This document shows, piece by piece, positions 5,112 to 8,350 of a DNA stretch of 8,350 bases. Under the pieces are notes generated by a model, which made no database searches, was not told the origin of the DNA, and saw nothing but the letters and a program-made list of their open reading frames with translations. The stretch is from Bacillota bacterium (GTDB taxonomy: Bacteria; Bacillota; Sulfobacillia; JAJZYS01; JAJYTV01). Position 1 is the first letter of the stretch, and the number at the start of each line of letters is the position of its first letter. Both the position numbers and the translations under genes were made by a program. The stretch lies in assembly GCA_021806845.1 (NCBI GenBank), contig JAKAPV010000128.1:1-8350 (forward strand), read 5' to 3'.

Positions 5112-6379
5112 TCACGGTGGGCTTCAGCCTCCCGAAGAACTGCCCGCCCATATCGCGCTTCCGCACACACCCGCTCCTCTGCGGCGGTCTGCGGGAGGGC
5201 GAGGGCGGCTTCTGCCTGCCTTACGGAACTTTCAAGCCGCGCATTCGCCGCGTCGCAGTCCTCGTCTGGCCCTTTGCCGAGTACACAGCGTGGGCAATTG
5301 TTGTGGTGTTCCCAGTAGGCGGTTTCTGCGTCCAGCCTCTCGCGAAGCGCCTCCCGCATCTGTGCCACCTGCGCGGCAAGGGTGACGTTATCGGCAATCA
5401 ACGTCCCGACCGTCGTCTCCTCCACGCGCTTGCCCCAGTAGGACTCCAGCGCCTCGCCAAGCGCGTAGATGGCCAACTCCAGTCGCTGTCCCTCGTCAGC
5501 CACGGCGCATACCGTTGCGGCGGCGTCCATGATGTCCTCCAGCTTCTTGACCGCATCAGAACGCGAGTCGTGCGCAACCGCCTTGAGTTCGGTCAGCAGG
5601 TCGCTGACCTCTTCCGCGTCGCAGAGTTCGTTGAGCGCTTCCCACGCGCGGCCTACTGCTACGCAGGCTTGCGTCTCGCGCGCCGCGAGGGCATCACGCT
5701 CGGCAGTGCGCAGGGCCAGCAGTTCGAGAGGCGTCTCTCGGGTGGTCGCCACCTGCGCCGCGAGGACGTCACGCTCGTCCTCAGCATCGACCAGATGCGT
5801 ATGCAAACCGGCGCTGCGCGCGATGGCTACATCCAACTCGCGTTGCATCCGGTCACGCTCGGCGCGGAGGACGGATTCGCGAGCGGCGACGTTCGCCAGA
5901 ACCTCTTCTGCGGCGTCGTGCGCTGCTTGCGCCGCGCAGTCGATGACCCACTGAACGAGGTTGTCTTGACGCTCGTTCTCCTCGTCCGTCGCGTCCTCGC
6001 CGACAACGTACGGCATCGCGTCGTCGTCGTAGATGTCAGATTCCTGCACGCGCTGGCGGATCTCCCGCGCCAGCGCCTCCGCGTCGCCCGCGTCAGGTGC
6101 GGTCGCGTCTGCGGGCTCGTACGTCGCCGCGAAGACGTCGGGCTTGCAGGGGTAGAACTCGCCGCGCACGCCCTTGATGACCCAGTCGCCAGTGCTGGCG
6201 AGCAGTATCCCCTCCAGCGTGTGGATAAGCAATCCGCGACCCCTCGCCTCGCGCTGCACCATCGGCGCTTCGCCTCCGTGCAACGCGATCCAGAGCCCGA
6301 CATCGTCAATCGACGTCTCGGTCAGTTGCATGGCCTCGATCGTCACTGGACGCTTGCGGTACTGTCCGACGTCGCTCAC
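4940..6379 (-). CDS. Phage protein: conserved N-terminal domain fused to long coiled-coil region with CxxC
   Basis: The gene starts at GTG 6379, sharing one base with the upstream stop (TAGTG), with GGGAG seven to eight bases before it. Residues 6-90 match a small uncharacterised phage family: YRKRPVTIEAMQL at the start and TLEGILLASTGDWVIKG plus EFYPCKPDVFAATYEP (54-89), usually found as a stand-alone protein of about 80-100 aa. After an acidic linker (90-140) comes a long helical, Ala/Glu/Arg-rich region (140-430) with heptad-like spacing that suggests coiled coil. Near its end is HHNNCPRCVLGKGPDEDC (358-375), a possible zinc-binding cluster. From about residue 435 the sequence becomes Thr/Arg/Ser/Pro-rich and loses the GC3 pattern, so the C-terminus as drawn is doubtful. 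It is cytoplasmic by composition; function unknown. Confidence 0.8.
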   Translation of the reverse strand: MSDVGQYRKRPVTIEAMQLTETSIDDVGLWIALHGGEAPMVQREARGRGLLIHTLEGILLASTGDWVIKGVRGEFYPCKPDVFAATYEPADATAPDAGDAEALAREIRQRVQESDIYDDDAMPYVVGEDATDEENERQDNLVQWVIDCAAQAAHDAAEEVLANVAARESVLRAERDRMQRELDVAIARSAGLHTHLVDAEDERDVLAAQVATTRETPLELLALRTAERDALAARETQACVAVGRAWEALNELCDAEEVSDLLTELKAVAHDSRSDAVKKLEDIMDAAATVCAVADEGQRLELAIYALGEALESYWGKRVEETTVGTLIADNVTLAAQVAQMREALRERLDAETAYWEHHNNCPRCVLGKGPDEDCDAANARLESSVRQAEAALALPQTAAEERVCAEARYGRAVLREAEAHREWGQTLIGEVEEGETRSHRGATRFPTPTHGRSCETPVASSRRTTPRRAITSSTSTCI

Positions 6380-6549
6380 TACCCCACTCCCTTTCGCTTG
6401 CGTCCGTGTCTCACTCGGTTGCGGATCTTCCTGACCGCGTCGTACGCCTCTGTCGTCTCCTTGCGCAGGTCGCCGATCGGCTCGCGTCCTACCTCACTCC
6501 ACAGCAGTTCCAGCGCGGCGAGGTAGGCGGCTTTCGTGTCGTCGGTCAC
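6379..6549 (-). CDS. Small basic hypothetical protein (56 aa)
   Basis: This short gene was found by hand translation. It starts at GTG 6549, in a GTGA overlap with the previous stop, and ends at TAG 6381-6379, which shares a base with the next start. The product has 56 residues: MTDDTKAAYLAALELLW, then SEVGREPIGDLRKETTEAYD, and a strongly basic C-terminus AVRKIRNRVRHGRKRKGVG. It looks like two helices followed by an Arg/Lys tail, which would suit nucleic-acid binding, though that is only composition-based inference. It has no separate Shine-Dalgarno, so expression probably depends on coupling to the preceding gene. No family recognised. Confidence 0.68.
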   Translation of the reverse strand: MTDDTKAAYLAALELLWSEVGREPIGDLRKETTEAYDAVRKIRNRVRHGRKRKGVG

Positions 6550-6716
6550 TTGCTTTGTGCGATCTCGAGGCTGCGCTCCAGGTCCTTGATCTCCTGGCGC
6601 TGCTCCTCGTCGTGCTCCTCGATCGCGTTGATCGCCTGCTCGAGCTGTGTAGTCGTCCTAGGCGCGATCAGTCTGTCAATCTGCCGCAGGTACGCGATTG
6701 CCTCGTCGAAGTCCAT
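6546..6716 (-). CDS. Small helical hypothetical protein (56 aa)
   Basis: This short gene was found by hand translation. ATG 6716 comes three bases after the RusA stop; GGAGG lies about eleven bases upstream, inside the end of the RusA gene. The 56 residues (MDFDEAIAYLRQIDRLIA, then TTTQLEQAINAIEEHDEEQR, ending QEIKDLERSLEIAQSK) are acidic and almost wholly helix-forming, with Leu/Ile every three to four positions across 24-53, which suggests a short coiled coil and dimerisation. The stop forms a GTGA overlap with the next gene. Third positions are G/C-rich. Function unknown. Confidence 0.7.
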   Translation of the reverse strand: MDFDEAIAYLRQIDRLIAPRTTTQLEQAINAIEEHDEEQRQEIKDLERSLEIAQSK

Positions 6717-6719
6717 CGT

Positions 6720-7115
6720 TCAACTCGCCTCCTCACCGATCGCTGAAACCGTGATGTCAATGCCGCTACGTCGCTTGCGAATGCCGCCATACGCGATCTG
6801 CAGTTCGATGTGCTCGAAGTCGTCGTCTGTCAGTAGGCCGCCATGCACCATCCCGTCGAGCAATCCCTTGAGGCAGGCCGCATGGTTGTCCGGGTCGCGC
6901 CGGCGCCGCTCCGAAAACCAGAACTCGGCGCGCACCGTCGCGTGGTTGAATCGCCGACCGTCCCATTCGCCCGAGCGACGCATCTGGATCAGTTGCCACT
7001 GCACGACGTGCTGCCACTCTTTCTTGTCCTCGGCGTTCTGCCAGCGGCTGTTGCGCGTCGTGTCGTTGCCGCTGGGCGGGATGCCGACGACGCTAATCAG
7101 CACTTGCCGGGGCAT
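6720..7115 (-). CDS. rusA: RusA-like Holliday junction resolvase
   Basis: RusA-type enzymes are dimeric, Mg-dependent nucleases that cut four-way junctions, used by phages in recombination and to clear branched DNA before packaging. I start at ATG 7115 (131 aa; E. coli RusA is 120). The frame is open to 7163, but those 16 residues (Thr/Pro-rich) are a shadow of the overlapping ParB-like gene, and the product from 7115 begins with the expected strand MPRQVLISVVGIPPSGN. The catalytic signature is clear: RRRDPDNHAACLKGLLDGM (71-89), with D74, D76, N77, K83 and D87, then GLLTDDDFEHIE (93-104) with the DD(D) cluster at 97-99. The start overlaps the upstream gene's end by 23 nt, with only a weak GGTGG before it. 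Confidence in the family is high. Confidence 0.92.
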   Translation of the reverse strand: MPRQVLISVVGIPPSGNDTTRNSRWQNAEDKKEWQHVVQWQLIQMRRSGEWDGRRFNHATVRAEFWFSERRRRDPDNHAACLKGLLDGMVHGGLLTDDDFEHIELQIAYGGIRKRRSGIDITVSAIGEEAS

Positions 7116-8350
7116 CGTCGACCACCGCATCGTCGGGAATGTCGTCGTCGCCGTAGGGGCCATCGGGGATCTCGTCCAGGTCTACTTCGTCGCTCTGTGG
7201 CGGCAGTGGATCCGCCGCGGCCGCCTCCGGATCGATCTGCGCGCGGTACCAGCCGGCGAGGTTGTGCTGTCCTTTGCCCTGCGCGATCAGCGGCCACTCG
7301 AAGATGATCCGGAGGAGCACCTCGGGATCTCCTTGCTCGAGGAATGCCTTGGCGACCTGGATGCGCTTGCTGGGCAGATAACCGCCGATGTCGACCTGAA
7401 AGGCGAGGCCATCGAGGTACTTCTGGCGGTCCGCACGCGGTACGTAGTTGGGGCCGGTGCCGACGTCGCACGAGGTGAAGACCCACGCCGCCAGGTACGC
7501 GAGATCCGCGGGCTGCAGGATCATCGCGATGCCCTCGCTGTACATGCGTGCGATCTCACCTTCGGCCCACGCCGACAGCTGCTCGTTCTCCGTCGTCATG
7601 TGCGCGATCGCGGCCTTGGTCTGCTCCTTCTTCGCCGCGCGCTCGACGCGGTTGAACTGCTTCACGTCGATGCAGATCAGGCGCGTGTGCTCGTTGTCGT
7701 GCGGCCCTTTGCCCTGGCGCAAGCACGCGCACTGCGAGTGGTCGCCGATGCAGTCGTGGATGCGGCTCCCGTCGTAAGGCGATGTCACGTTGTGGTACCG
7801 GGCATCGGTGCCGTAGCCGCTCCACCCGAGCGCCTTGAGGTCGAGCACGCCATCATCGGCGTCGGCCTTCGCCTGCGCCTTCTCGATCTGCTTGCGGTTC
7901 TTCTCGTCGAGCTTGACGCGTGCGACGCCCTCCACCCTGGCGTACTGCTGCGGGTCGACACAGACGACGCACTCGCTCGAGTACTGGGGCTTGATGCGAC
8001 GCCGGCAGGGGCAGTCCTTGTGCGCGTCCTGGTTGCACGTCTGTTCGCGGCTGCCGTACGCGTAGCCCGACCACTGCACGGCCGGGCAACTGTGGATCAG
8101 CGTGTCGTCCAGGATCTGCGGCGCACGCTCCTGCGTCGCTCGCTGCTCGATCAGCACCGCAGCGGCCTTGGCCGCGACGTCCGGACTGCCGGCGAGGTCC
8201 ACGAGGCTGAGCGCGACGCTGGCACTGAGGTTTTTGCGCGAAATCTCCTGCTGCACCGTGTCCGGCAAGCGCAGGAGACGCCGGCGGTTGCTGATGTGCG
8301 CCTCGGAGACGCCGAGCTCCTTGGCGATCTGTGCCTGGCGCATAGATCGG
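7093..8350 (-). CDS. ParB-like protein, 5' end cut by window edge, with duplicated Cys/His module
   Basis: The frame is open to the right edge, so the N-terminal ParB/Srx nuclease-type domain, if present, is outside. An ATG occurs at 8343, but in-frame sequence continues upstream. The first visible residues MRQAQIAKELGVSEAHISNRRRLLRLPDTVQQEI are the classic ParB helix-turn-helix (numbering from 8343). Residues 84-138 and 167-234 each carry WSGY, a Cys, an Asp-x-His-xx-Cys-x-Cys cluster, and then C-[VI]-D-xx-Q-[YF]-x-R-V-E, suggesting two tandem zinc-binding units. A helical region (240-375) and a very acidic tail (382-416) follow. It precedes rusA in the same operon, overlapping by 23 nt. Phage ParB-like proteins act in partition, in transcription control, or as nucleases in replication; which applies here cannot be told without the missing N-terminus. 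Confidence 0.85.
   Translation of the reverse strand, partial: RSMRQAQIAKELGVSEAHISNRRRLLRLPDTVQQEISRKNLSASVALSLVDLAGSPDVAAKAAAVLIEQRATQERAPQILDDTLIHSCPAVQWSGYAYGSREQTCNQDAHKDCPCRRRIKPQYSSECVVCVDPQQYARVEGVARVKLDEKNRKQIEKAQAKADADDGVLDLKALGWSGYGTDARYHNVTSPYDGSRIHDCIGDHSQCACLRQGKGPHDNEHTRLICIDVKQFNRVERAAKKEQTKAAIAHMTTENEQLSAWAEGEIARMYSEGIAMILQPADLAYLAAWVFTSCDVGTGPNYVPRADRQKYLDGLAFQVDIGGYLPSKRIQVAKAFLEQGDPEVLLRIIFEWPLIAQGKGQHNLAGWYRAQIDPEAAAADPLPPQSDEVDLDEIPDGPYGDDDIPDDAVVDDAPASAD

Noticed and set aside
4745..6526. Long plus-strand open frame of 593 codons
   Set aside because: It is antisense to the coiled-coil gene and its neighbours, has no ribosome binding site I can see, and its sequence is Arg/Leu/Val-rich shadow composition typical of GC-rich antisense frames. 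The minus-strand frames have recognisable domains and coupled starts.
1..8350. CRISPR array, tRNA, insertion sequence, integrase or anti-phage defence island
   Set aside because: I looked on both strands and saw no regularly spaced repeat-spacer units, no cloverleaf with a CCA-type end, no transposase motif and no recombinase signature. Apart from the repeats at 4181-4232 the window is packed with phage genes.

Overview
This is a GC-rich stretch of a tailed-phage genome or prophage. Every convincing gene lies on the minus strand, so the biological reading direction is from 8350 down to 1. The gene order and families (HNH, P27-type small terminase, HK97-type large terminase, HK97-family portal) point to an HK97-like siphovirus that probably uses cos-type packaging. 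The host cannot be named. High GC together with a late regulator of the type described in Gram-positive phages would suit a high-GC bacterium such as an actinobacterium or chloroflexote, but this is only a guess. No integrase, repressor, tRNA, CRISPR or insertion sequence is visible, so lifestyle is undecided.

Layout in transcription order. First comes a compact cluster running to 4316. It holds a ParB-like DNA-binding protein cut by the right edge, a RusA-type Holliday junction resolvase, two 56-residue proteins, a large coiled-coil protein with a phage-type N-terminal domain, a small protein in a conflicting frame, a 48-residue protein, and a sigma-region-4-like late regulator of the RinA/ArpU/DUF1492 type. 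Neighbours overlap by one to about twenty bases or abut, with Shine-Dalgarno sequences buried in the preceding stop codons, so this is almost certainly one translationally coupled operon. Three of these genes (48, 56 and 56 codons) are short and easily missed.

The only real intergenic space is 4100-4315. It holds a perfect TATAAT on the minus strand with no -35 box. Upstream are three TGACAA boxes spaced 22 and 11 bp apart, and beyond them a hairpin and an 8-bp palindrome. A 13-bp dyad sits over the predicted transcription start. This looks like an activator-dependent late promoter next to, or overlapping, a packaging (cos) region.

Downstream lies the packaging and head module: HNH endonuclease, small terminase, large terminase, a 48-residue membrane protein and a portal protein that runs off the left edge. 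The working model, which is inference, is that the regulator at 4316-4723 turns on the promoter at about 4150 through the phased boxes, and that terminase plus HNH cut DNA near that region and dock on the portal. The points most worth a second look are the duplicated Cys/His module in the ParB-like protein, the phased repeat and promoter region, the frame conflict at 4940-5111, and the C-terminal extension of the portal.
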